A DNA stretch of 64,000 bases from positions 12,966,253 through 13,030,252 of the forward strand of contig CM038726.1 of NCBI GenBank assembly GCA_021613375.1. Direction: 5' to 3'. The notes below the pieces were generated by a model, which saw only the letters and a program-made list of their open reading frames with translations, ran no database searches and was not told the DNA's origin. The stretch is from Megaleporinus macrocephalus (Eukaryota > Chordata > Actinopteri > Characiformes > Anostomidae). The position numbers and the translations under genes were made by a program. Below, one piece after another: positions 42,369-55,144 of the stretch; within the stretch, counting starts at the first letter, position 1; each line of letters starts with the position of its first letter.

Positions 42369-42633
42369 GGTAACACTTTATTTTGATGGTCCACTGTAAG
42401 TGCTCTCTAGATGCTCAGTCTGTGTTTAAGCAACATTCAACTTAATATTGATTAAATGCAACTGAGCTTAAAGTGGAGTTGAGTGTAAAAGATTTTGCTA
42501 AATCTATCCATAACCCGAATCTTACCTACAACACAAAACCTCATTCTAATTGTTAACCTGTTAATAATCAACTATCACCAGAAAGACTGTTAATAATTCA
42601 GGTAGCTGTAGAGCATCTAAATAAAGAGTGACC
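42369..42633. mobile_element. MITE with GGTAACACTTTA-type TIRs (265 bp)
   Basis: Left end GGTAACACTTTATTTT (42369-42384) and right end TAAATAAAGAGTGACC (42618-42633) match at 13 of 16 positions as inverted repeats. Flanking octamers TTATTTTT and TTATATTT agree at 7 of 8. GGTAACACTTTATTTTGATG is the start of a widespread vertebrate and fish DNA-transposon family. Confidence 0.75.
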
Positions 42634-45283
42634 TTATATTTTAGTACTGTAGGAACAGCATGAGTAGTAAGTGTAGTAGGAGCTGGCAAAATAACAACCT
42701 ATCATTATGACAATACATTACATTCAGGTTCTGAGTAAGACCTGAGTAAATGGCCCATTAAATTAAATAAACATATACTCAAAAAAAACAGAAAACTAAA
42801 AATAGAGAAAACACACTTCTGCGCAAAGTAATAAACAAATTCTGTCTAAATTTAACATATAGGCGTAAAAAATAAAAAAAAAATGTGACAAGGTATACCA
42901 TGTGTTATCTTGTAAAACACATTAAACTCAGCAAATAAATAAAACTTGTGCACTCACATTTGCAAAAAAATGACATTTCAATTATTTATATTATTTTTAC
43001 AGAGAAAACTAACAAATGTCATTTGACAGGAGGTGTTGAAACTTTTATATATGAGTACACTGTGTATAACATTACTATTTAAAAACAATAATGACTGCAT
43101 ATATTATTACTAAGAGAGCAAAAATAGTCCTGTTAAATTGGATTAAATGCATTGTAAAAAAATATTGTATTCATATTTTCAGGTTTTTTTATAATGGGGC
43201 ACTATGGGGTAAGGTACTTTTTTACCATTATCATTATTAACAATATACTTTTCTGAGTATAATGTGGACATTATCTCTACTTCATGGTTTATTAAATAAT
43301 TAGTCTTGTTTAACTAAGTGCAGTTCCTTAAAATCACTAACAAATAAAAATTATGTGTATTCTTAGTTTTTAAATTGAGACAGCACTAGTGCACTGTTAT
43401 AATATGTATTGTGAAAATGTATTTACATATTGTGATATTGTGTATGTTATACTGTCCACCCAAGCAGAGACTGTGCACTTATTTTAGTGCATTAATATAA
43501 AATTTTACTAGAAGCAAAGATTTCACAATAAATAACTTGTTAATAATGCCTCTGAAGAGCCACTTTTGGTGTCCTAAAGATGGATGAATTGATAATTCAT
43601 GAAGAAACTATTTTTGGAAATAAGACATGTGCAGACCCCTTTTTCATGTCAATGTTATATACAAATTAAAAATGTTTTTTCTTCATCCAGACTAAGAACC
43701 ATTTAGGAATTCATTATAAAAAGTGTCAGCCTACATATGCTTAATAAATGCACTAGTCACCCACTAATCCTCCCGGCTCGTTTGAGGCTTCGGCCACTGG
43801 TCTCAGCTCGGCTTGATGGATGAATCCTCCTCCTAGTGGGCACAAGACTTCCTCTCACGGGTCACGTCCTGTCTGCCCCCTGTCCACTGCACACTTCCAC
43901 AACATGTCCAGGGCTATTGCCCCAGCCCCCTCTCAGCCTTTCCGGGCGCCACGCGGCAATGGTGGTCACTTGCCTTACCATGAAGGGCTTTACTGGACTG
44001 TGCGAAAGGGCTGGTAGGTCCTAGAAGTCAAGCTTCGAATCCACAGATTAATCAAGAATGATGCAACAGGCACATTCCGAGATAAAGACTTTCCAACTGG
44101 AGGTCTAGAAACATTCTTGGATTTCTTTATAAGCTCAGAGGTGTCTTACATTGTTTTAGGACAGAAATAATGTTAGCAATGTTGGCTTGATAAACATTCA
44201 TTTCTTAATCCATTTGCAAAACAAAAAATGAATGCATTAAGGTGTATTACAACAAAAGGTTCTCATACAGCTAAAACTGAATACATATAGATGTACTGAG
44301 TCATGAAGACTGCACTGCCCCCCCATGGTAACCTAACCCACAACAACCAATGAAGCCTGAACAATAAGTCACCAGGCAACTCCAACAAAACAAAAATGGG
44401 GATTATAATAAGCATCAAATCAGATTATGCTTTCTAAACACTTGAAAACAAAATTATATAGATGATAACATCTGAACATCTGAAGAAATTAACAGTAACT
44501 GTTATTTCAATTATTGCATTCAATTGCATCTGCAAGAACGTCTAAAATCTTTTCCTTTTTGGTAATGTGTACATAGCAATGTGACTGATAAATCACTAAT
44601 CAAACAAGTCTTAGATAAATCCAGGAAGCAGATCAGATATTTAGTGGATTTCACATTCTCACCCTCCACTGCTAATCAAAAGTAAGCCATTCCCGGCTGC
44701 CAAACAGCCGATGAGCAAACCACTGGTCAACCCCAGGTGTCTCTCACCCACCAAATGATGAGAAATGTTTGTCTTTTTTAATATACATGAAAACTGTCTC
44801 TGTTTAAAGCCGTTTAAAATGTATTAATTAATTAAGAAAGCCTTGCTACAGCCTTAGTTTATATATACTTGTCTATTTTTTTCTGTACATGTACATAAAC
44901 ACATTTCTTGATATTTTCTTTTTAGAGGATTATTCTCTTTTATGTTAATTTGTAACAATGCATTAAGCTAGCAGGCCACAGATAAAATATTGTGCAAAAG
45001 TCAAAGACCAACCTTGATTTATTTCATTTTTCGGCTTCCAATAGTTTTTCCTGATAATACTAGATATGAAATAAACCCCCTTGTTTTAGTATGTCAAAGT
45101 AAAATGATTGGAAAAATTGTAAATCAAACAAGGAAGCAGCTGATGTTCACAGAATGATCAACAAATGTGTTCGGGATTACAGGAATAATAATGAGAAGCA
45201 TATAATGAAGTCTACTAAAAAGAATGAAAGCTGCAATACAAAAGCAAAGGGTGGACACACTAAATAACCTAACTTCAATTAGG

Positions 45284-45285
<2 letters not shown>
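42634..45285. other. Intergenic block, no gene recognised
   Basis: Very AT-rich to about 43740. The interval 43740-44040 is clearly less AT-rich and has two overlapping short ORFs (43820-44017 and 43836-44024) without motifs. A family B-like trace (GAAGAGCCACTTTTGGTGTC) lies at about 43554. Confidence 0.5.

Positions 45286-45340
<55 letters not shown>
45286..45340. repeat. (AT)n microsatellite
   Basis: A 55-bp AT run, immediately followed by repeat family A copy 1. ORFs of Tyr-Ile repeats come from it. Confidence 0.98.
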
Positions 45341-45345
<5 letters not shown>

Positions 45346-45350
45346 CGTCG

Positions 45351-45490
45351 CACAAGTATCTTCAGAACTGCAAAATTACCGGAGAGAGACCAAAAACATA
45401 CTTTACTTTCAGTGTCAATAGAACCAGATTTTTTTTCAAGCTATTTTGGAGCACTTCTATTGGTCCATTCATTCACACTATGTAAACGAG
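45351..45490 (+). repeat. MITE family A, copy 1 (truncated)
   Basis: Shares GAGAGACCAAAAACATACTT, TACTTTCAGTGTCAATAGAA and GGAGCACTTCTATTGGTCCA with the full copy at 53902-54141. The terminal inverted repeats are lost. Confidence 0.8.
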
Positions 45491-48400
45491 CACTGGAGCT
45501 CTAGCTTAGAATGCCATATATCAAACCTTTACCTTGGAAGCTTCACTTTTTACAACTTCAACAGCTATCCATAATTATAATAAGCATATACGCCAACATT
45601 TGGGTCTAGCTGCTTTTTTGTTTTAATTTGCAACTGTGACTATTTGTAATAAGCTAGACTTTTGTGCACTAGAAGGCGATCTATTCTTTTTTGTTGTTAT
45701 CATTCAAATCAAGCACAAAATATATATCTGTTGTAAATTTCTTTCTTATGACTGTATAAATGCAAACCTAGAGGTCTTGTTATCTTGGCTTGGCATTTTT
45801 TTTCTAGTGACTTTGTCCAATGATTATTTTGATTTTCACCGCCTCCTCTGATCCTTCCAATGACAAATGAAGTGTCTAACCGCTGAGGGGCAGGGCACAT
45901 CAGAGCGGTTACGGGGAGACTCTGAGAATACACGGCCACACCAGACAACCACAGGGAAAGAGAGAGAGAAGGAGATCTGCCGAATAAAAGGAAACCAAGG
46001 AACCGTGCCAAAAACAGACTCGCTTGTAACATTACCTTGTACACAACGAGTTCTGAAAGCAAGAATTCAAGAAGAGGGATGGTTGGTTTTCTTTTTGGAT
46101 TCATGGAAAGGAAGAAAAGCTGTGACCCATCATAGTAATAAACTGTTTCAGGTCACTCATTGCATGACTAAAGAGTTTTGAGGGTGAATGAAGAAAATGC
46201 TGCCTCAAAATTACATTACTAAACAAACTGAACATAGTTTGGATAATCAGTGAAGCCAAACTGTGTAAATGACTGAAATATAAAAGGTAAATGGGTCAAG
46301 TAACACAAAAAATACATTTGTGCATGAGGTCAAATGAAAAAATGAATGAATTTTTTTTTGGGGGGGGGTTATTGGTTTAGAACTTTTACTTTGGAAGTTT
46401 TCTGAACTTTAAAACTTTACCAGAGAGGATCTTTGGGGAATCAAATATGTTCTTAAATGGTTCCTGTTTTGGATATACAGTTCTAGGAAACCTTACTGAT
46501 AATAAATAGATTAGTATAAATTCTGCTTTTTAACTTACATTATGTGTAAGTTGTATAAAAATGTATTTCACCCTTGCATGAATATACAAACATTTCTAGG
46601 AAAATAAAGGCTATTTTGGAAAAGTTCTTTACAAGAGGCTCTTTCAGGAAAAAGGTGGTACTACTATTGCTCTATTGCTTGTTCTTCTTTTTGGCATCTC
46701 AACTTTTAAGAATGCTCTAATCTTTAAAGTAAAAAAAATGAATCTAATTTACCGCAGTAGTATATCAGGTCTGACCAGTGAATAATTTCAAGATAAGAGA
46801 GTTTGGAAACACTAAAAAGCCATTAATAAGTGTCCGGCGCTGGTACAGCCAAGCCTGAGGCCGGTGAAGTCACATAAATAATATAAGCCACATGGAGAGG
46901 GGGCTTGTTTCCAGACCCTGATGCATGAGGAGAGCCCGAGAAAGGTAGAGGTCGCATTAGGAAGCTTGGGGCCGCTTGGGCTGGGAGTGGATGAAAGGTG
47001 TTGACTAGATGCAAACAAGTCAGCGTCACGAGGCACAGCAGTTGCAGTGATAACCCACTTTCCCCACTGCCAGTCAATCAGACATCTTTATAAGGGCTGT
47101 CTCATTGGACAATGCCCATCGGAGCACCCCCAAAATAACCCTTCAGAGCATCGTCTGTAGCCTGAGCATTCTGTGCTACTGCTTGTGCACAATGTAGGTT
47201 ACCACAAAGCACAAATGTACCAACCCTTACATTCTCACAAACACGAGCAAATAACATGGTACAAAATAAACAGACAACTAACATATTACTTATTAACTCT
47301 TATCGGTCCAGTATTAAAACCACAAAACTAGAGCCTTGCTTTTAGCTAGTGTATATGTAGTCAGTAACACTGGTGGTCTTTTTAAACTCACTTGAGTACT
47401 TGGGCAAGACTCCTAAAATCTTTCTCATTCACTGCTGTAACTGACTCTAGAAGCATGCAAAAATTAGTTACTGTCAAAAGAAAACCAAATATCTCAATTT
47501 TTTTTTGCGATTCTTAGTTTTTTACATAACGTAAATTCTATGGTTGTTTTTTTCATTATGTCACAATTTCATGAAGTAAAGTTTTCATTTTGGATATACT
47601 AGTTTTTCTTTGGACAGCGATAACATAGAAATAATTTAGAATAATTTAGAATAAATTAGATGTAATTTGGATCTTTACTAGGATGCAAAATCAGAAATTG
47701 ATCAATTACGTTGCGATGCAACTGGTGAATTTATCAGTTTTATTTCGGTCGACCTGTGCTGCAATTTTATAATGATCATGAAATGTTTCCTTTCACAAAG
47801 AATTGCTAAAAACTTTGTATGCAACATAAGTACAGGCTTATTGTCTTTCTTACTAGTCGATAATGAGCAGCTCATGACAACAGGCACAGCTGGAGCTGAG
47901 AATATAAATACCTTTCACCTCCGCTTTCTAAAAGCATAGGTCAGACATTGACATGCATAACTAACAAACATGCAAAGCAACTGAACTTAAATAACCACAA
48001 TTAGAATACTGTGTAATTCTTAACTGCCTAGTTAATAATATGAACCAAATTGAGTGCACTTAGGCTGCATGAATCTGAATGCTGCTGCCTCACCAGTATG
48101 GTAGGAAATTAAACATGACTCACTGTTATACTACAGGACCTCTTTCAATGTTAGCCCTTTAACTGATTCATTGTTGGGTCAGCAAATAATGTTCATTGGT
48201 TAACCTTGCTATAAAAAAAAGTACAGGAAAGTGCTGGTGTGTTTCAGGTTATATAAAAAGGCTAATAAAAAGTCAATGAATATGAATCAGCCATTAAAAC
48301 TCAAGATCAGTACTCCACCCTGCATTGTGCTTCTGGATTATCGCGTGAACATACACAAGAAAAGGATAAGGATAAGGATATTGACACTGGCCACAACAAG

Positions 48401-50082
48401 TGTGTTTGATAGACAGACAGATAGAGGCTATTTGTGCTAATGCAAAACATTTCCTGTACTAAACACAAATAAAGCTCTCAACATAAGACTCTAATGGCTT
48501 ATAATTAGAGTCGTGGAGATTTCAGGGGTTTGCCGTAATATAACTAAACGTTATACGTTCTATGCCCACAGAAAAAAAAAACATTTAGTGTTTGATCAAA
48601 GTGATAAGCCACCTCAAGCACATTTGTCGAAACTATTAGCAGACATTGATTCAGCCAAGCCAAATAGTGAACAAGGGGAATGTTATCAAGGAGGAGCAAG
48701 ACAGAGCCTTTCGTGCTGGGAGGACTCCAGTGAGCAGACAGAGTGCATTCTCTCTCCACGTGGTGTAACAAAATGCCTGTGCTTCAGATTCGCTTGGCCA
48801 TCTGAATAGGGTGCGTGGAGATTTATCACAGCGGCACGAAAGACTACAGCAGAGCGTCCTGCAGTCCACCTCACAGTGGGCTTAACCCATATTTCATGTG
48901 TCAATGACAGGTGGTAGCAGGAGCTGGAGAACAAGTTTAATTCTCCCTGCTTTATTAGAATAAATGGGATTTCAGTGTGTACGGTATGCCATAAGCACAT
49001 CATCAGACACAAAGCACTGGGAAAGATTGGAAGGCTGGGAGGAAGCATAAGAGAATTCCAAAGGTGAAATAAATGGAGGCTACTCCAAAAAGTTTAAGAA
49101 GTAGGAAGGGAAACACAATTGAGGTATTTCCAAATACAAATAAAATTCCTCAAATTATTTGGATCTGAGAGAATGGCGAAAAATGTTTGATTCGAGCCCA
49201 AGCCTATAAGCTGTAGAGTGTTGGGTGATTAAAGCAAGTGAACAACCTGTCGTGATTACTCTAGTATTTCTGTAGAGTCATACAAACTTTGCATCTGGTG
49301 CCCATAGATCTAGAAAAAGGTTTTGAAAACCATGCCCACTTACGCCATTAAAACACCAGAAAGCTGATCTGAGCCCAGCAGGTATGAGTCTACATTCCCC
49401 AACTCCACACAAAAAGAAGAACTGAGCTCGCGTCACTGCGCCATTGGCTCCTGGTTGCCCAATAAGATCACCGCAGTGTGCGTCTACTCTCTGTAGGGGG
49501 TTATATGCCTTTACAGAGGCGCACAAGCACGTACATTCAGTGGGCCCTATGGTCCCAATTAGCAGAGCCCACGTCAAGCACACCATGAGCAAAGGACTTC
49601 CAGAACAAAATGAAGGAGTAAACATCTAAAGTAAAGAAGGATAAACTACGTAACTTATTATGCTTAGGTCTGCATCATAAAGTTAGAGTATAAAAACTAA
49701 AGGTGGGGCAGGGGGCACAGGGGTTGAAGCACCTTGTGCTTTTCATGCTAGTGAGTGCCATCTTGTGGAGAATGTGCATGTACAACACAGGTGCTAAATG
49801 GATTATATGGGGCAAATCCATAATAAATATCGTTGATTTCCTAAAGGTTTTTTATGGCATCACTCCAGAGAACTCTTTCTGGAGAGCCCAAAAGCAGCTC
49901 TTCTGTGGCATCTTTGCTAAGAATGTATTGTTTTGGTATGTCCACCATAATAAAGTAAATGAAAAATTGTGTGTTTGCTGCTCAAATTAACAGGGTTGTT
50001 GATAAGTAAAGAGAAGTGAACATATTCTCTACAGAGAATGCACTTAAAATGGCATTTGTCTGCAAATTCATTCTCTTGGGTT
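45491..50082. other. Intergenic block, no gene recognised
   Basis: Contains family B-like traces at 46420-46500 and 49835-49930 and a GGATAA hexamer run at about 48362-48380. The less AT-rich stretches 46830-47110 and 49280-49610 have no recognised content. ORFs up to 131 codons (45709-46104, 48686-49048, 49278-49625) show no domain. Confidence 0.5.
49838..49930 (+). repeat. Dispersed repeat family B copy
   Basis: AAAGGTTTTTTATGGCATCA, CAGAGAACTCTTTCTGGAGA and AAAAGCAGCTCTTCTGTGGC show the family order. Confidence 0.6.
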
Positions 50083-50328
50083 ATGAAGGCAGAAAACAGC
50101 CCGGACAGGTCGCCTTAACATCACAATGCAGCCACACCCAGACACATAGGTACAGTTTAGCATCTCCAATTTGCCTGACTGCATGTCTTTAGACTGTGGA
50201 AGGAAACTAAAGCCAGCCAGAGGAAACACACATACACAGGCCTGAGGAGAACACGCAAATTCACACTGAATCAAACCCAGGCCCGCCTTGCTGTGAGGCG
50301 AGAGTGCTACCCAATGCACCACAATGGC
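50083..50328 (-). repeat. tRNA-derived SINE-like element
   Basis: On the minus strand it begins with a tRNA-like head: A-box-like TGGGTAGCACT (50303-50313) and B-box-like GGGTTTGATTC (50268-50278) about 25 bp apart. The body follows with TGTGTTTCCTCTGG, CACAGTCTAAAGACATGCAG, AATTGGAGATGCTAAACTG and GCGACCTGTCCGG. This order is a very common fish interspersed repeat, recognised from memory. Confidence 0.8.
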
Positions 50329-52420
50329 TGAAAATGTTCAGCACATATTTGTGTATATAGCTTATTATATAAGAAAAAAACATGATAACATCACATGTGC
50401 CATAGATTTTGCACCCAATATGTAAAATGCATCCAAATGGGCATTAAAATGTCAAAAGTAGTAAAGAAAATTTGTTAAAGTTCAAGACATTTACCATTTA
50501 GTATCCAGTGCATACAACATGTTTTGAACTCAGTTTTTCTGTGATGCCTCAAGAACCAGCTCATTTTACATGTATCCATGTAGTTAGCCCACAGCAGTTT
50601 AGCTCCATCCACTCACAATGAAATTCTATGGGATGTTTTGGCTGTAAGCGCTTTTTTGAGACACAAAACAGGACAGCTAATCAGAACAAGGCGTGATCAC
50701 TCTTTAAGGCACAGTAACAAAAACAGCCTGTTTCATACTAAGGAATAAAAAAAGGACATGTAAACATTTATTGCGTGTGAAGAACAATATAGGCCCTTTA
50801 AGTTATTGGTTATGATGTTTTGCTAATGCGTCTTAAATCATAGCCTCAACATATAGATTGATTTCTTTGATTTCTTTGTTTGACAAAATGACAGATGTGA
50901 ATAACCTTTTTCTTCTAGATGACGTAAGTCCATATTTTTTCCAAAAGTGAATCAGGTTTAAAAAACGTTTCCCCTTAACGTTCTGTTCAATAAGTCTCCA
51001 AAGTAATGCAACTTAAACAGCCATCAACAGAGTAGACTGCTAAGACAAGATGCACTGTAAAATGTGCACCTTGAAGGCCAAATGGAGGTTTCATTGTTGA
51101 GATGCCATGTCAACAACTCTGCACCCTGAACACTCAACAGCTAAGAAGAAATAACAGGAAATATCAATCCAGCACGTCAGTCATCCTGGCCTTAATCTGA
51201 TTTAGTTGAGGGTCTGAAGAATGGATATCTATAAAAAGTGCTGAAGGGCAGTCAGACCATCAAAGCCTTCACTGAGACCACTAGTTTTAGCCTTAAACTA
51301 CATAACAGCAGTTTTTACAACTCGCAATTAGACAAGGCCCATAGATGCCAATAACACACGCTACACAGCTTTCCACAATGGGTCCATCACAAAGCCTCGT
51401 AGCATACAGACTATTGGGCTACCACAGTCTCACCATGGTTTGCAACAGCAGTCTCTCACTCCTATCTCAAGTGGATGCTGTGTCAGCCCTGGGAACGAAG
51501 ATAAGGTGGTCGCTTCTCTTCACTTCAGAATAGAGCTGGGGTTTTGAAAAGAGCAACGCGATAGGAAGACTCAAGAGTGCTGTGGTCTCTCGTCCCTCCA
51601 GGGGATTAGGTCCTATCTGAGAGGTTTTAATAGCACCCTGGTGAAGGAGGGGCATTTTTCCAGAAGATCACTGGATTCTGTATTAGACTGGCAATGTGAC
51701 AAAACAGTTCATCTAAATGTTTTTGTAAACTTACTGTAGAAATGAGGACTTTGTCAGCATTCACAACGTACATGTTTCCACAACAGAGGACCTACAAAAT
51801 AAACAGAGAGTTTTATGACAACATGAAAAATAGACTATAGTTTAGAATAATTTAATTTAGGTCATTCAGATTTACTAGAACGTTCCAGTGTTGCAACCTA
51901 TTCAGTTACCCCTGATAAAATAATGGGTCACCAGACCAGCCGAACAGAAAAAAGAAAAGCAAAAAAAAATCAAAAGTCAAATTCATTATCCAATTCATTA
52001 TCCAATCAGCATCAAATTTCTTGAACCAATTCATTGTTTATAGACACAGTGTTAGGTGCTGATATCTACTCAGTATATAGATATTAGTACATCATCCAGA
52101 GTAGGTTATCATCACAACACACAATCATGTGTAGACAACAACAGCAAAACAGTAAACTACTTTGAACTAAATTAACAACGCTATGCTGTGGTCAGTGGTA
52201 CTGAGAACAAATTAAACTATGAATCTCACATTTGTACCACGTCCTGGTTGGGGGTCAGACCACTGGGCTAATGCGGCCAGCTAAATCAGCTGTCACAGCA
52301 CAGTGCTAATGCTAGCTAGCATACTATTTGTGCAGAAAGTTTTGTAATGTTATGAAATACTTCAAGGTTAATATTTTCATGGTCAAAACTAGAATAGTTA
52401 GTTGCTAATTCGCTTACCTG
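50329..52420. other. Intergenic block, nothing certain recognised
   Basis: A stretch near 50600-50820 (TAAGGCACAGTAACAAAAAC, GCCCTTTAAG) looks repeat-derived. The interval 51150-51660 is less AT-rich and contains TATAAAAAGTG at 51231 without a matched initiator. No exon was found. Confidence 0.45.
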
Positions 52421-53340
52421 AAGACTCGTTACTGCACCAGCTTGACGCTGGGAGACTGAAGAGGGTCAGGCAAATTTATCTTTTTAAACATATATTCACC
52501 TGACATTGTTTATAAATGACCCAAAGACACTAACTCAGTTCTGGTAGTATGTTTTGAACTGTTATTTTACTTTACAGTCTGTGGAGTGTCCTTTGTTTTC
52601 CCCAACACAGGACCGCGGCATGGTTTAGAGCAAAGTTCCCGGTTGTGTTTAAACCCATCACGCTGATGTGCGGAGAGGGGGAGCGCTGGTGGTCCAGCCC
52701 TCAGCTTTATATAGTTGATTCCCAGTTACTGATATGACTGGGGTTCCTTAAAATGACAACCCAGGTATTGTGCCCTTGTGTAATGTCGCTCTAATTCGAC
52801 TGGCGGTAAATATTAACCCCGATATCTTCGACCACTTAATAACATATAATACGAATACCCTACTGGGCTATAGTTTTTATGAGCCCAACACTGTGAGCAG
52901 TCAGTCGAACAAATATATGTTCTGTCGCTAACGACCAACGATTACCGTCGTTATATAGAAAAATAAAGGAAATACGGATAGATACGCCTCCTTTCAGTCT
53001 GCATCCGTCCAAGTGGGCGAATAAAGGCTGATTTATAATCCCTCTACGCGCGGAAATGTCTGCGTGTGTTTCAAGCGATATGACCGTCTCTGCCCACCTA
53101 CAGCTCCGTTGCCATGGTTGTTGAACAACACTTCCAGTGGAGAGCAGTTCGGAGTAAATCAAACATGGCGACGATGGATGAGCTCGTAGTTCTGTATTTA
53201 AAACAACTGTATTTACTTTATTTACTGTGTGAAATTTTCTCCTGAATATCACCAGATCCTCTAAATTATAAGCTCTTTTAAGATTTGTAATACTAGCATT
53301 GCTACGATTAAGCTAACGCTACCGTGCATGAATCTGACGT
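52420..53340. promoter_or_regulatory. CpG-richer stretch, possible untraced promoter or first exon
   Basis: CpG is more frequent than in surrounding DNA (for example CTACGCGCGGAA at about 53043, ATGGCGACGATGG at 53165). GTTGCCATGG (about 53109-53118) matches the first ten positions of an RFX X-box. A 26-codon plus-strand ORF in good start context (ACATGGCG) begins MATMDELVVLYLKQ at 53165 and stops at 53243-53245. On the minus strand, CAG|GTAAGC at about 52416-52424 resembles a donor site. No gene can be assembled. Confidence 0.25.
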
Positions 53341-53384
53341 GACTAAGTTACTCAAAAGTAAGGAGGGCTACAGCGGTGGTCTGA

Positions 53385-55000
53385 CCAGTCCCTGCAAACA
53401 CAATCATGTTGTGACAATGTACTGTTTAGGTGGCCACAATGTTGTCAATGTTGAAATGTAATTCCTCAGAAAGTTGTGACAACGTAGTGGCAACATTGTA
53501 CTCCTAGAATCCTTCATACGTTCTATTATGTCTGCATGGAGCTCAATTGAATTTTGTAAAGTTGCCATAATAAATAATACCATAAAACAAGGTTATGTAG
53601 TAGTTACGTTGTGAAAACACTGTGACAATCTTGTTCAGACAAGGTAAAAAGCACCACCCTTTGACAACGTTGTAGGAAAGCAGACAACGTGGCGACAACG
53701 CTATACGTTTGCTGGAGTGCTATGTCCTGTAACGGTGCATATAAGATACATCCGTACATAAAACCTTCAGGCAGGATGTTTTACTAGCCTTAATCTTCTA
53801 ATTAAAACACTACCAGAGCCACGAGCCTGAAGTAGAGTTTAGTTCGAATTTAACAGTTTTACCATAAATGGTGCAGCAGTTGTGATTAGCTACCGCACAT
53901 ATTAACAAAAATATTGTTGCTGTCCAATGAAAAACAAGTATCTCCAAAATTGCAACTTTACAGGAGAGACCAAAAACATGTTTTACTTTCAATTAAAGTC
54001 AATGGAACTAGATATTTTTCGGAGCTATTTTAGAGCACTTCTATTGGTCCATTCATCTTGAAATGTACACATCCATTCTTGAAATAATGTAGAAAACTCA
54101 AAAGGGAGATACATGTTTTTTATTGGACAGCAACATGTTAACATTACTGTTCAACAGAAAGAGAGCAAGTTCTTCATCATTCACAATGTATTTTAACTTT
54201 CCGCGAAGCTGACATCGCTGTTTTCGCCTTACAACGTAGCAGTTTTTTAACGGGACCAGTAGGTAACCGCAGCAAAGTTTAAGGTGAAACGGAGAAAGTT
54301 GTGGCAAGAAGTTGGTAAATGTCCTTATCAGAAATGTTTTCAGCATGAAAAGAACTATTAGGATGTTTCGATAGTCTGACAGCGTATCAGGGAGTCAGTG
54401 ATGCTAAGCTGACGAGCTGGTCAAAGCAAACTATGACCAGAAGTAAAAGATCTGTGGCGTTTCAGTACCAGATGAAGAACAGATAATTGAATTGTAACTC
54501 ATAGTACTGAACAAGGGAACCTGATTTGTTTTTCTGACTCGATTGTATGTCCTCATTCTGTACAAGGGAATAAACTAGCTCTTTAACAGAAGCCTGACAT
54601 TATCGTTCTAATGATGTCGATTCAGTGCACATTATAGCTATTACATGTAGCAATATTCATATTTCGATTGTTTAACGACCTCGTGAATCAGAACACACAG
54701 TGATAATTGAGAGAAAAATGTCAACCGGACAAAATTAGGTTGTCACAATGTCACTATTAACTATTATGCTGTATTACAACTACCAAATTGTATTACAACA
54801 GTTGACAAATAAGCAAAATTCCATGAAGTTCCATGCAGATATAATGGGACGTATGGAGCATGTGACAATGTTGTGACAAACTAACTATGTTGTCACAACG
54901 TTGTTAGATAATATTGTCAAAACTGAGGAATTAGATTTCAATGTTGTGGGCACCAAAACAGTCGGTTGTCACAACAGAACCATGTGTGCCGGCAAAGTAC
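53385..55000. mobile_element. 1.6-kb element with long terminal inverted repeats (foldback-like)
   Basis: The left arm (about 53385-53645) and right arm (about 54720-55000) are diverged inverted copies. Landmarks are TAATTCCTCAG (53459-53469) against CTGAGGAATTA (54923-54933), and TATGTCTGCATGGA (about 53527-53540) against the reverse of TCCATGCAGATATA (about 54830-54843). Both arms are rich in the palindromic core ACAACGTTGT / TTGTGACAA. The centre has no intact transposase and contains a nested MITE. The superfamily is not determined and no clear target duplication is seen. Confidence 0.8.
53902..54141. mobile_element. MITE family A, copy 2 (full length, 30-bp TIRs)
   Basis: Inverted repeats at 53916-53945 (starts GTTGCTGTCCAATGAAAAAC) and 54105-54134 agree at 28 of 30 positions. 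TTAA occurs just outside both ends (53902-53905 and 54138-54141), which would fit a TTAA-targeting superfamily, although the left spacer is longer. The interior holds the family A core with CTTCTATTGGTCCATTCATC. It is nested inside the long-TIR element. Confidence 0.8.
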
Positions 55001-55144
55001 TGCGTTCTGTTTAGTATAGATAGCTGAATGTAAACATGAATGTAAGTCTGTGAAATCTGTTAATTTCAAAATCTGTAAAATTAAGTATATATGTTGTAGC
55101 TTAGTGTTTAAGGGTACATCCCATAGATAACTCCCACTTTTGGG

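Noticed and set aside
45709..46104. 131-codon minus-strand ORF with Ser/Leu repeats
   Set aside because: The repetitive part comes from a short GA-rich stretch (AAAGAGAGAGAGAA). No family motif.
48686..49048. 120-codon minus-strand ORF and overlapping ORFs on both strands
   Set aside because: Several frames are open at once, which reflects base composition rather than coding. No motif.
52860..53252. 130-codon minus-strand ORF in the CpG-richer stretch
   Set aside because: No domain recognised and the composition looks random; only the regulatory possibility is kept.
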